From Lethocerus indicus (taxonomy: Eukaryota; Arthropoda; Insecta; Hemiptera; Belostomatidae), in contig JACDQD010000102.1 of the NCBI GenBank assembly GCA_019843655.1, positions 9,867,501-9,931,500 on the forward strand: DNA of 64,000 bases, read 5' to 3'. Position numbers and translations under genes: made by a program. Below are positions 10,861 to 22,158 of the stretch, one piece after another; position 1 is the stretch's first letter; each line of letters begins with the position of its first letter. The notes under the pieces are model-generated. The model saw only the letters and a program-made list of their open reading frames with translations. It ran no database searches and was not told the DNA's origin.

Positions 10861-13080
10861 CCCAAATTTTCGAGAGGTTATTCAATTGTATGATGTCAGG
10901 TATTAGAGAATAAAGAACACATTATTGAGTCAACGGATAAATAAATCAAAGTTTCACAAATTCTTTCTAAAATTTTCTATAAATACGTCGAAATTATTAA
11001 TTGAATAATATGTGTTTGTAACAGGGGTAGACGAATGCAACTCTTCGTTGAGTTATGTGCGATTCCCATTGAACATTTAACTTCTTTAAAGTCCACATCA
11101 TCCGTGTGATGACTACATAGTTGGAGGCACAGATGGAAGTCGAAATATGGCCACGGTGAACTTGAAATTTTAAAATATGTTTGTTACCGTACGGACTAGC
11201 ATCAAATATCAAATGGGGCAACACATTTGGAAGAATTTTTAAGTCATAACTTATGAAAGACAAGCTTATGCATAACTATTTTAACATGTACGTGAATAAA
11301 AGTTTAAAAATTGTCTAAATTGCGAAGAAGAATATTACAAACGAAGGATAACCTTTAAAAATTAATAAACAACCATTGTGTGTGGACCGCAGGCTATGAT
11401 TTAATCATTTCAAATAAACGATTTCTGAATAGAACTTCCGGGTAACGAAATATAAACGTCATCCTTTATTTGTTTAAAATGCAAACGAACTGTTGAATAA
11501 AGTGATCCATTACATAGAAATCGTACCTTAACGATACATGCTGAGGGAAAGCAGAATCATTGCAGTAGTGCAGTTGAACCACCGGGGAAGATTTACAGGC
11601 AAACTCACAAGTGGGCGTACATTCTAGACGATAGTTCGCAAACATTGGTCCGTGACCCGGAATGCTATTAAGTGAGAATTTTCCAATAAGCATTTATTGT
11701 ACAATATTTGCCTTACGTTATAAATAGCACTGTAGTTTAATAAAAAGTATTTTATACTATCTCGTACGGAATTAAAACGATTGGAAATTGAATTACCAAA
11801 ACCAGATTACGCGTAAAGCAAACAGAACCACAAAAGAAACTACGATTTATGGCTTGATCAGCGGGATTTCGGAACAACATACGCAATTTTGGGTCTCCAA
11901 GAAGGCAAAAAAAGCATCTCTTATTTTACCATTTATTTTTCTATTCGCCTTGCCTTTCTTTGGGGAAACATATTTCCGAGTATTTCATGTACGGAAATAT
12001 AATGATATATCTAACCAGCTTAAGGTTGAATAGAGTTAACAAGGAGTAGCAGTTCAGAGACAGCTAATAGAAGACATAAAATCGCAAGGTATATATTTTC
12101 GAAACGATTTTGCTTACCGGAATAAGTATAAGAGATGTTACGTACAAAGAATTTGAATGCCTAAATTCAAGATAAATATCTGAACTTAAATATCCAACCT
12201 AATAGATATCTGACGAAACGTTTTTGGTGGGAGTATTGGCCTGGAAAAGGCCGGAACCTAATAAAGCCCACCTAATCTGTCCCTATGAGCTGGAAAATAT
12301 TAACGGAGTCGAAGCGGGCGATGGAATCGAAAGCTTATCGAATACTATTTTAGGCCGAGAGAACCGAAAGGCCCCTCTTCATAGTCGCTTTTAATCCGAT
12401 ACCCCCGGAGAGGATCATCGCATTCCCCTTCTGTTCTCCCCTCGAATTTCACATTACACATCAATATCCGGCACCGCAACACAACCGACTTCAAAATGCC
12501 ATCCTGAACAACACGACCGGTAAGTTTAATTTATTTTACCGGAAAATTTAATTTATACATTATCTCGGTTTCAATTAAATATTCTGATTTTACTTTTTAA
12601 TTCAGTTTGTTTGTCCTAACAGGTAATTAAACTTTTATATAATTTACATTGACTAGGTTGTCCGAATGACAACTATTGAAAAAGCCAGAGTTTTAAATTT
12701 CCATTTACCCGATTTAATTACTATTACTTTTCATTATTTATTTTATTACTGTATTAAATGAGAAATAAGGAATGCGTACATTATAAAATCGAATAAGAAG
12801 AGTGAAGGTCTCAGTTGCGACTTCACTTCTACGTCAATAAACACTATTGTAGTATCGTTAGAATGAACGACTATTGAGGTAGTAGATACACTAAGTTAAT
12901 ATCTCATTTATGGAAAAATTGCATTTTTTATGGCAAATTAAACAAAAGTTTACTGTTCGGGTCGAAATTAATTTCAGCCAACAAGATAATTTTCCGATCA
13001 TCACTGTACCGTTCACAAATGTTGGAACTAAAAATAAACTATTCACAATTTGTTAAAAGCGCCACAAGCTCTTTACCGGA
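10861..13080. other. AT-rich noncoding tract
   Basis: Mostly AT-rich unique DNA with a slightly GC-richer patch at 12220-12500. Open frames of 88, 75 and 81 codons are not recognisable. No tRNA, microRNA or transposon end could be supported. Confidence 0.7.
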
Positions 13081-14506
13081 CTCAAATTGTTTTCCAGACG
13101 ACGTTCAGACAGACTAATAGCTCCTTTTTTTTCTTCCGATGCCGTTTTGAGAAATATGGCTTCGCTCAAGAATGAAAGTATCAAAGGAGCCGGTAGGGGT
13201 TCTAAAAACGCACACGCAGGATACACACAGAACGGCGATCGGTGATGTTCACAGCCACAATCAAAGGCGGTCGCCCGGCCTATTTTCAGACGACGAAAAG
13301 CACTGAACTAGATAAAGCACTGTACATAAGTCAAAACTCGAGCGACTTTTAACTGAACTGACCGTCTGTTATTCTATAAATATATAAATCGTATATTATA
13401 ATGAATGTATAAATTGTAATTTGAATATAAAATGGTAATTATAATCATTTCTCTTCATTAGCATACAGTGTATCCCTAAATAACAAACAGTAATAATAAC
13501 CTATAATTTTGGAAGTATCTGCTTGGAGAACATGCATTAGTGTGCCTACTACACAATATTTCGAGTTATTGTATTACTCGTGTGTTGAGGAATGTGTCGA
13601 ATGAAGGGAATTTAAAATTTACAGCTTTAATTATGTCGAAACCGCAAGGTGGTGATTAATATCGTAAGGGGTTGGCGGGGTGGCCGTGGGGCCTCATTTA
13701 CAGCAAAGTTATTTAATACAGCTTAACATTTTTTAACGCTCAATCCCGTCCAAAAGTGACATAATTTCTGTATGAACAACAGAACCCGTGTATAGAAGGG
13801 CACCTATCTCGAGTAATTTAAGTAAATGAATATTAGATCCATTGAAATTTCCCAAGCACAAGATGCAAAGTTTTAAATAAACGTTATATTCTATTCTACC
13901 TATAATTGGATACGTACAGCAATGCGAACAATATATATAAGATACTTTAGGACACCTGTTAAAGGGTCCGTCAAGGATTTTGAACGGTAACAGGAAATTT
14001 ATCTTAGAAACTTTTCTAAATAAAAGGTCAGTCATTTCACGGTTTTGTTTAATTAATCCTATTTGGTGTCTTAAAGGTAGGTGCATTGATCTACATATAT
14101 AATTATAGGCATGACAAAATATAAGTTTTATTTAAATTAAAGTTAGCGAATTATTTAATGCTGAACAAATCTATTCATTTCCGGGAACGAAAAATTCTTC
14201 TATTCCTCTACTATCCGAATGCACTTTGTGTTGTTTCCGTAACGACTCTGCGCTCTTAGGATAATACTATTGAACGGAACTGTTCGAAGGCCGTGGTTGT
14301 AACTGGAAAGGCGACGATTCTGGGTCAGACATTAGGGCCGGTTATTAGTTTTACTAAGGGGGAATTACGAGCCCGAGGAAAATGAAATTTCTATCAGGCG
14401 ATATGGGAACGCAATGAATGCCGGCCCACAGTCACGACCCCCGCATCGTCCTAGTTCGCCTTGTTTTATGAGGAATTTTTTATTCGAATTCATTTGAGAA
14501 TCAAAT

Positions 14507-14530
14507 TCCCTCCCTCCCTCCCTCCCCCCT
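14507..14530. repeat. (TCCC)n simple repeat
   Basis: A short run of TCCC units grading into a C6 tract is visible directly. Confidence 0.95.
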
Positions 14531-15524
14531 TCTCTCATGTGAACTTCTCGGTTTCTAAATTTGTCCCCTTGCATTCGGCAAGCGTTATTATTCCTTAGCT
14601 TTACGAGGTGGCTGTTTAATAAAGAAACGGTTCATTATAATGTCAATTAGGACGCGTCGTATAATGAGAGGAATAGACGAATAAACGTTTCTGCAATCTA
14701 ACGTCACAGATTAGGGTCGTAGAGCACTTAATCATTATTACTACAGAGGTACTGTACACCTCAAGTGTGTATCAGCACGAAGGTAATATAGACAATATTT
14801 CAATATATTTAAATAATTTTTAAATTGTATATTATTTTATCTCTGGCCTTTGAGAGTGCCAAAACAGCACCAAAATAAAAATCGCACGAATGATGACGTT
14901 CCAAGCCCTTGCAAAATTACCATCCTTCGGCAATTTTAAATTATATTATGAATACATTATTTTATAGTCAAGGAACGGACTAATACTTTCTCACTGAATC
15001 CATATAAAACACTTAAATCGACAAATATGAAATTAGTCCACATTCAACTTCCGTAGAATTATATGATTATAAAAATGCGGTCGAAGAATAGAATTATGCG
15101 CTTTTTTAATTATTGGATCCAAACTGGCGGACAAATTAACTGGGGAGTTAAATTTAAGAGATAAGGATGGCTAACATTGGCACCGAGAAGCGCGAATTTG
15201 TAATCACACTCCAAAATGCAAATCTATACCTTGGAATTGAAGTCGTGCAAACGGAATTGAAGTAAATCGAAGTGTATAACACCAATTACTGTCCGATTTA
15301 ATTGGCGAAGCGGACTCAAAATCATAAAGTCAAACATTCGGTACAGGTCTATCAAAAATCTTAAAAAACTTATTAATACTGAAATGTTCACGAATCGCAT
15401 TAGGCTAGGTTCTTCTATATAAAATTTCAACAAATGGCATCCCACAAAGTCTGAGCTCTGATTACTTTTTCCTCTAATATTTTCAAGCTGTACAATTGAG
15501 CGTGTTTGATTAAGATCAGTTGTA

Positions 15525-15548
15525 ATTAATTATTAATTATTAATTATT
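15525..15548. repeat. (ATTAATT)3 tandem array
   Basis: Three exact heptamer copies follow a TAATTAAT word. The array repeats the homeodomain core TAAT on both strands. Confidence 0.9.
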
Positions 15549-16120
15549 TTTAATTAGTTATCATAAAACTATAATATAATATAAGCTATAATTTCTAGAC
15601 TGGTTATTCGAATGTTGTATTTTGCACTAAATAGTTTAAATTCCCGAGCCCCCGGTAATTCCCAACTGAAAATGATTATTATGGACTGAATTTTCATTTC
15701 AACTTTAAATCAAATGTTTTAGTCACAGAAATTAAACTACTGTTAAAAACAAATATCCATCTGCAACAGATATCAATGCATAAACTACAGTGTTCTGTCG
15801 CCCTTTTATTTCCGGATGAATATTTATTATTTATTATAATCTTATGATAGTGATCTGTATCGTATAATTAAAATGCTAAAGATATTCGGGTATATTTCAA
15901 CAGTTTTATGAATTTGTTTAAAATCAATTGTGATGATACGTACTTCATGATATAGTTACAAAGTAAAGCAGAGTTTTTATTTTCAATCGAGATTATTACT
16001 AACAAGTCGGTCAGCATCGGTGTCTGGTAATTATCCACAACTTTTAATTCTCGTGTCGGAAGTTTCAGTTTCTATAATGTATTTATCGTTTTGAAGTTAG
16101 CAACTGATTGAAAATTCAGT

Positions 16121-16340
16121 CCTACACAGCGCCTCTTTAACTACTAAGCTATGGCCCTAATGGCCGGTGACTTCGGAATTCGCCAACTACTCTCATTATA
16201 TGGGGGCATTTTGCAACTTGTGCACCGTCAATCCGTGTTCGAACCGCCCCGCGCGGCCCGAGCTTTCGCTCAACCAGTTATTTCAATATTCGTTCAGTTA
16301 TTAAACTACATATTTCGGCTGTCGAGACTCTGTTAACGGA
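16121..16340. other. GC-rich patch with a GNRA-type hairpin and B-box-like word
   Basis: On the minus strand, GAGC-GAAA-GCTC (16271-16260) forms a tetraloop hairpin, and GGTTCGAACAC (about 16244-16234) resembles the Pol III B box. An A-box-like TGGTTGAGCGA overlaps the hairpin. The A-to-B spacing of about 31 bases is shorter than in ordinary tRNAs and no cloverleaf can be drawn, so this is at best a relic. Confidence 0.3.
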
Positions 16341-17340
16341 TCTCTGTTTCCGGTTTCTAACACATTACTAAACATAACTGAACCCATTTGATTCGGGTGC
16401 AAAATTTATCTGGAGATATTACGAAATTAATTTTATATAACTACTGGTTAGATTCGTATGGCCTATGGAAATATTATTTTTCCTCCTAATAATAACTAGT
16501 CTGATTAATTTAACGCCGCTATAAAAATTCATCAATTTAGAATTAATGACAATGAAATTAATATACGATAAGGTATTCCAACGAATTTCCTCTCGTCATC
16601 ACATTGAAGATTAAGTTTCTTATGTAATAATTTATATTTATAAGTAATTATTTATACTCGATAATACGTAGTATAAATACGGGTAGAAGTAATACGTTAT
16701 ATGATTATATTTCGTGTAATGAATAACGCCGTTAATTGAGGGCGGGAGAAATAACGTCCTACCAGTTCCCACCAGTTTTATGGGCATTGTGTAGTGATAA
16801 TTATTTTTATTTGCTAGAGGGGGGCGGTGTGAGAAATAGATATTCACAGTTTTATTTACGCTGTAAGTCTTATCCATAAACCATAATAATAAATGGTGGT
16901 TAAATAAATACTTACATTAACATTGAAGGATTGATTTTGATTTAAGAAATAAAAGCGCATAAATCGTTATAATACAAATAATAAACAGTACTACGATGAC
17001 ACCACGATTATTTGTCAACTATAATTATAAGTACTAAATATGTTGTAGTATTTTCCCCTAACATTTATAATAATTGTAGAATATAACGTTTAACGTCTAT
17101 AAGAAACGAACGTTCAATGCTATATATCCTATACATATATAAAATACCTTTCCTTAACCATTTTTTCCCGATATCGACTGATACAGCACCGCTAATTGAT
17201 AGTACTTTATTAAGGAAACAAATCGCCCCGAAGGTCTGTCAATCCGGCGAAGTATTAGGCTACGTATATTAGGGTGTATACTAGTTATCCGATACATATC
17301 ACATACTTTTCATGAGTCGAATCTTCCGGTAATAAAATAG
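16341..17340. other. AT-rich noncoding tract
   Basis: Unique AT-rich DNA with no gene seen. The 79-codon minus-strand open frame at 16638-16877 is unremarkable. It borders the CpG island downstream. Confidence 0.7.
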
Positions 17341-17600
17341 TCTAAATCAGGACGGGTGTTCAGTGAAGCGGCTTCAGACTGTATTTGCTACTATTTGGTG
17401 GAGTGGGTTGATTTACCTTCGGGAGGGAGGGCGGCCACTGGGGAGCGAGAACACAGATCACTGATCACACAGACACTGGCGAGCGATGCAAGGATCAGTG
17501 TACCTCTCCGTCGGTTCACTGGGGGGTCGTTCCCTCGTCGGCAATTTTAGCAGCGCCGTTAAACAAGAATAGGTATATTATCACAGCGCGGCTGTCGGAC

Positions 17601-17626
17601 GGGGACGGGTCGGGGTCGGGGGCGGG
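17601..17626 (+). other. Five-tract G-quadruplex motif
   Basis: The G-tracts G4, G3, G4, G5 and G3 are separated by AC, TC, TC and C. This is one of the strongest quadruplex patterns in the window, and it lies in the CpG island. Confidence 0.9.
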
Positions 17627-17800
17627 CTCCGAGGGCTATCGCGTCGTATTATGACCGGAGGCGGGGCGGCGGGCCGACGCACCGACCGACCGACGGGACC
17701 GGGGAGCGACCGAGAGAGCGAAGGGGAGAGTGCGGATACGCGACCGACGAGGAGAGAGAGACAGACCGGGAGTAGTGACAGCGGTGAGAGTGAGTAGTGA

Positions 17801-17895
17801 AGGGGGAGGGACGAGAGGGGGCACCAGGAGGAGGAGAGGAGGAGGAGGAGGTAGAGAGAGTGTGAGAGACAGAAAGACAGAGACTAACAAGGAGG
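17801..17895. repeat. Polypurine GGA/GA tract
   Basis: A near-continuous purine run of GGA, GAG and GA words lies on the plus strand inside the CpG island. Such tracts can adopt triplex structure, and in arthropods they are binding ground for GAGA-type factors. Function is not shown by sequence. Confidence 0.8.
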
Positions 17896-17960
17896 CTGTG
17901 GCGGCAGCGTGACGTGGGGGGTCGTCGGTGGCTCGGCGCTGGGAGACTGGCCGGGCCCGG

Positions 17961-18113
17961 GGCCGCCCCACCCCGCCACCCCGCCACCCCGCCACCACCG
18001 CCGCCCGCCGCCCGCCGCCCCCATCCCGCACATGCGCCACCACACCTACTACGCTCATACTATCATACTACTCGACCTCACCCAACACACCCACACCCAC
18101 ACCCACACACACA
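17961..18113. repeat. CCGCC and CACCC simple-repeat tract
   Basis: CCGCCAC and CCGCCG units are followed by a CA/CACCC array at 18081-18113. All are pyrimidine-biased on the plus strand, opposite to the purine tract just upstream. Confidence 0.9.
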
Positions 18114-18130
18114 TAGCTCGGCCTAACCTC

Positions 18131-20700
18131 ATAACAGGTTTCCTCCGAAATTTCTTTTGTTATGCCGATAAACCTTCTTGAGTATACACTGATTTTAAAT
18201 GGAAAAATCAAACTGTTTGAAGTAACGCGACACAATAACATTTTTTTTTGGCTCCTGGCTTTATAAGGATGCGATTACACCTGCACGAGAGCGAGCGTCG
18301 GCCGAATTGCACCTCTTCGAATCACTAAAGCAGGAATTACTCTGTCGATGGCGAAAATCCAAAATGAGACCAAAACAGTGAGCGGGGAGGGAAAGTGCCA
18401 TTGTTCCCGAAACCTTTTTTTGTTTGTGATCGCGCAGATCGCTTGTCTGCAACAAGCGCTGATCACAGTCGCGTACTCGGATAACGGTAGAATAAAAAAT
18501 TTCGTGCCCCAACTGAACGATGAGGCTGTAGAGGCCCCGACTGGGTTACACACGATATAACTGTGTTACAATTGGGCCGTGTATCAATGGCAACAGTCTC
18601 TGGGTTTTGCCAGCGAGTTATATCGATGAAGGGTTTAAAACCAGATATTTGCAAATTTGGTTGTGAATAGTCCTTATAATTAAACCACGTATGATTTTGT
18701 GCGTTTACAGATATACCAGAGGGAGGTGTATAGGATCTTTGTTCTGTACAACATGCGCTAAAATATAGAACACTATTACATTTCGTATCTTTGATGTCGA
18801 GGAAAATTCTGACCAGGCTGAATAATTGACTGCGGGCAATTGCATAGATTTTTTTAATTTTTTTTGCTCACCCGTCCGGCCGGCATCAGTGAAAAGTTTG
18901 CTCTAATACTGGTTTGAATTTGCATATACTGCATGGTCAGACTGCTTATTTCGACAGCCGTCTGACCATTTTTTACTGGGGCATCACAACAAATTAACAT
19001 ACGCATCCGGTACCGCGGCCGGCCGCTAAATATTAAATAGGCCGCTGGAAGGGCTCAAGCGAGAACTTCTCATGGTGTACAGATGTCATCCACTTCTGGT
19101 GTACAAACGGTATGCAATTTTGTGCACTCTTTATATCCTGTATTCTATATAAAGAGGAATGTGTGAAAACGTATTAAGAACAGTAATTAAATTAGCGTTT
19201 ATCAGTCCGAATATCCCTGTAATCACCGATTACGAGTAATCGATTTTAGATTAGGTTTCAAATCTGGGAACAAATTACGCTGTTAGTCATGTATTGTGTC
19301 TCTAAAAATATTTATGTTATCTTCAATAAAGCCATTAATTGTTATGTAGCTAAATTCTCTTGATCGCGATTGACAATCAGAAAAAGGCTTATTCAGATAT
19401 GGTGTGAGCATGGTTTCTTGGCTAAAGGGGACGAATGCGGGGAGATTTCCGCGTAGAATATTCAGATACTGCTAAATCCATGAGAGAAGTATAAGGGCTG
19501 TTAAATTTTTGTTTGTAAAAGATAAAAATGTATTATTATAAATAGTAACCGCTACTAATTTTCGTAGTTTTGAAAGATAGTTTGCCAGTTGAATTAAAAG
19601 GGATGTAACAGAATTAATTAGAACATGTTCGGGGGCCACGGTGTGCGCGTGCTCTCTGGTAGCGATCACCTAATCCTAACCCACTAATCCATAAGCGCAT
19701 AGCAAGCCACAGTAGCCAAATTGATCTATATGAAGAAAGGGTAAAAAAAAGAACATATTCGGTGGATTCTTATGAAAACAACCCCGTGACTTGACCGATA
19801 TTCATTTTGCATCAATATTTAATTAAATTCCCTATTATTGAAGCTTCATTATTATTTTAGTGATTTTAAGAAGTTATTGTCGGAAAATATTCTCTTTTGA
19901 CCGTGGATCTCATTTATTTATGGCGGGTGAGCGTGTTTTGTTAGCTAGTTAACCAACGAAAAAAAACGAAAGGGTATGTTTTACACGTTTTTGTACGCCG
20001 TTCATTTAGGTCCTTCCTTCCATCATGAGCGTAGCTGAATACTAGGGCAGCACAAAGAATATTCAATTTTTGATCCTGACTCGGTCCCTTTCAAGAGTGG
20101 GCAATTGCCCCTTTTTAAATTTCAATAAAAACTTGGCAGAGTTAAAAAAAATTAATGAGTTTCCTAAACAAACTGTTAGGGCTATTTAAAATTTTAAATT
20201 AATTAAATATTAGAGATAATCGGAAAGAAGTAAAAAATTAAAACCATCCTTCTGTGGGCAAAAATATTGATCGCTGTTTTATGAATTACCGTTACCACTT
20301 TCGGGACAGGAATAAAATTAATCGAGCGCTTAAATAATTACCTACTATAATCAAGTTCTGTGAATCGTCGATATTTGACCGTGTGATGAAATACGTCCTA
20401 GCCTTCCATCGGGGCAATTAAATTAAACCCAGAATGCCATTTGGGTCACTTTCGACGGTAGATGTAATGAAAGTGGGATATCGCAATTAGGAGTTGTTAA
20501 CCGAGTCAAAATTGTTCCGTCACCGTACATTAAAAACCGGCCAGCATTTAACGTCGCTTTGATTGTTGTTTAATTTTTCATAAATCTGCCGCCCCGCGCC
20601 TCTATGATGGCGTTTTGATTGCTTCGGCCGATTGGCACTGATTTCCAATTGACCGTTTATTGAGGTTTATTGGGGTTTTGGGAATCACATTATTCTATAC
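18131..20700. other. Noncoding tract with one notable hairpin
   Basis: Moderately GC-rich to 18660, then AT-rich. Around 18300-18560 open frames of 83, 92 and 70 codons overlap on both strands; none resembles a known protein. It contains the 10-bp hairpin at 18933-18969 and a perfect 12-bp palindrome GCGGCCGGCCGC at 19015-19026. No gene is supported. Confidence 0.65.
18933..18974 (+). other. Hairpin followed by T6
   Basis: The arms ATGGTCAGAC and GTCTGACCAT pair perfectly. One mismatch and three further pairs (GCT/AGC) enclose a 9-nt loop. Six T residues begin within the last base of the right arm (18969-18974). A B-box-like word, GGTTTGAATTT, sits at 18911-18921. A 3' hairpin ending in a T-run would suit a short Pol III transcript, but no convincing A box was found. 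It is too short for a microRNA precursor. Confidence 0.45.
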
Positions 20701-20735
20701 ATTTCTATGTTCCATTCAAAACTAAAGGTTAATGA

Positions 20736-20777
20736 ACCAGTCACCAGGCAGCCTTGAAAGCAGAACTCTCCCACAGG
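20736..20777 (+). repeat. 42-bp dispersed repeat, copy 2
   Basis: It begins ACCAGTCACCAGGCAG and aligns without gaps to 8994-9035. The flanks do not visibly align, so the element boundary seems close to the matched segment, or the rest has decayed. Confidence 0.6.
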
Positions 20778-20865
20778 AATTAAAAAAATACATTTGTGTG
20801 CTTAAAATCAAGTAGTGGTATTCTGTTTTTCTAAAATTGCACCTATCTAAAGTTAGAAAATGCGT

Positions 20866-20898
20866 GGAGCAACTCCTCCAAGCCAATGGAGGAGCAAC
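20866..20898. other. Direct-repeat-flanked hairpin
   Basis: GGAGCAACT occurs at about 20866-20874 and again at 20890-20898. Between and within the copies, CTCCTCCA (20873-20880) pairs with TGGAGGAG (20887-20894) across AGCCAA. Confidence 0.75.
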
Positions 20899-22127
20899 TT
20901 GGAAATTTAAGGCGTTAGAAGTTTATAAAAGCTTGAATGTTAGTCTAATGCCCGCTTGAGCAATCAGTCTGTAGTATTTACAACGTTATCAGTGTGAATT
21001 TATTGCCAGTTTATTTGAATTTCAAAAAAGTTTCAACGAAAAATCTTGAAGGGAAGAATAGCGAATTGAGGTAGAAACGGGACGTTTATTTAAGGAAATC
21101 TCTGCGGCAGATAATGAAGATATCGAGGATTTATTGTTGATAGGACGGAGGATTAAGACGGTTCAGCTGTCGGTCCAGATACTAGAGGAGTGGCGATAAC
21201 CGAATTTGCATTTGTTTGTTTGCCTATAAAGTTGTTCTGGAGAGTTGCCACCGCAGAGGCACTAATGCCTTTGTTTCTGAGCTCATTCCGCCCTCCCTTC
21301 CATTAGTACTTTAACAGCAACCATAATTAATATATATATTCTATGCAACCTGAATTAATTTGAAGTGATAAGAAGATTACTTTTATGTCTAAAAAAAATG
21401 GATGGCAAGGGGTGATATTCTACTACATATATTCGTCTCCACCCGTCTATCTTATAATAAGGTAATCGTTTGATTTTGCTTTAATCCATCATCCTTAGCA
21501 TTCCACATGTAATTTAGACAGATGCAGCGAATCATTGTTTTATGTTATAATATGAATTCGATTGTGCGTTATACGTAGGAACAAATTGGTCTTCACCCTT
21601 TTTACTTCTCCCTTGATATACAGTTGTACACTTAATAGGAGGGATATGGGTAACCCTTCCCCGCCATTAGTGCCTCTTCCTCTCTGTAAATAAGAAAAAG
21701 GGGAAAGCTTTGGAATGAGGGGGTGGGGTGGATTCGAAAAAGCTTCCATTCGCAGAATGGAAGGCTGGAAGTTTCCCTGCAAGCAGACCAATTCAAAGTA
21801 CTTCCCAGTGCAAATTATTTTTTTGTGTCCCACTCTCTTCCTCGGGCCTCTAATTTTGTCGCTCCTCTCCATTCGTCCCCTCTGATATCGCAGCGCGTTA
21901 AATAAATTCCTAGCCCTTGTTCACGTTTGAAAAGTACCACCGGCGAGCGGACAGGAAATCAGCAAAAATCATATTCAAAATTGTATCATTCGACGAATAT
22001 TTAAATCCTGTATAACTCAGCGATTCCCACTTTCTTTTCAGGAAAAATATAAAGTCTGCACGAAATTTAGGAACTAATAAACGCTCGAATAAAATTACGG
22101 TTTTTTAAACCAAACAATATTCAAACA

Positions 22128-22158
22128 AAAGGCCTATATTTTACTTTCCTAGGCCTTT
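22128..22158. other. Perfect 9-bp inverted repeat
   Basis: AAAGGCCTA and TAGGCCTTT are separated by 13 T-rich bases. Pairing does not extend further. Confidence 0.85.

Larger units (their letters stand above)
13081..16120. other. AT-rich noncoding tract with minor GC-rich patches
   Basis: Slightly GC-richer at 13080-13330 and 14260-14600, otherwise AT-rich. The longest open frame (117 codons, minus, 13733-14086) begins MHLPLRHQIG and has no domain I recognise. It includes the (TCCC)n tract at 14507-14530 and the ATTAATT array at 15525-15548. Confidence 0.7.
17350..18130. promoter_or_regulatory. CpG island, candidate promoter or untranslated first exon
   Basis: This is the most GC- and CpG-rich stretch in the window. 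It starts with a mixed GC segment containing the TATA-like GTATATTA (17571-17578). A canonical G-quadruplex follows (17601-17626), then about 200 bases dominated by purines (GA and GGA words, 17690-17895), and then an abrupt switch to CCGCC and CACCC repeats (17960-18113). A TGACGT word, the CRE core, sits near 17909 at the switch. Open frames of 60-140 codons exist in nearly every frame here because the DNA lacks stop codons; the predicted peptides are low-complexity P/R/G/S. A promoter with a GA-rich untranslated exon is the simplest reading. The direction of transcription cannot be decided from sequence alone. Confidence 0.5.

Noticed and set aside
12875..12885. TGAGGTAGTAG, identical to the first 11 bases of let-7
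   Set aside because: The match ends after 11 bases (ATACAC follows instead of GTTGTA), and no complementary arm lies upstream or downstream to form a precursor hairpin.
17636..18058. 140-codon open frame on the minus strand in the CpG island
   Set aside because: Low-complexity P/S/R/L peptide. Several other frames are open over the same bases because the GC-rich DNA lacks stops.
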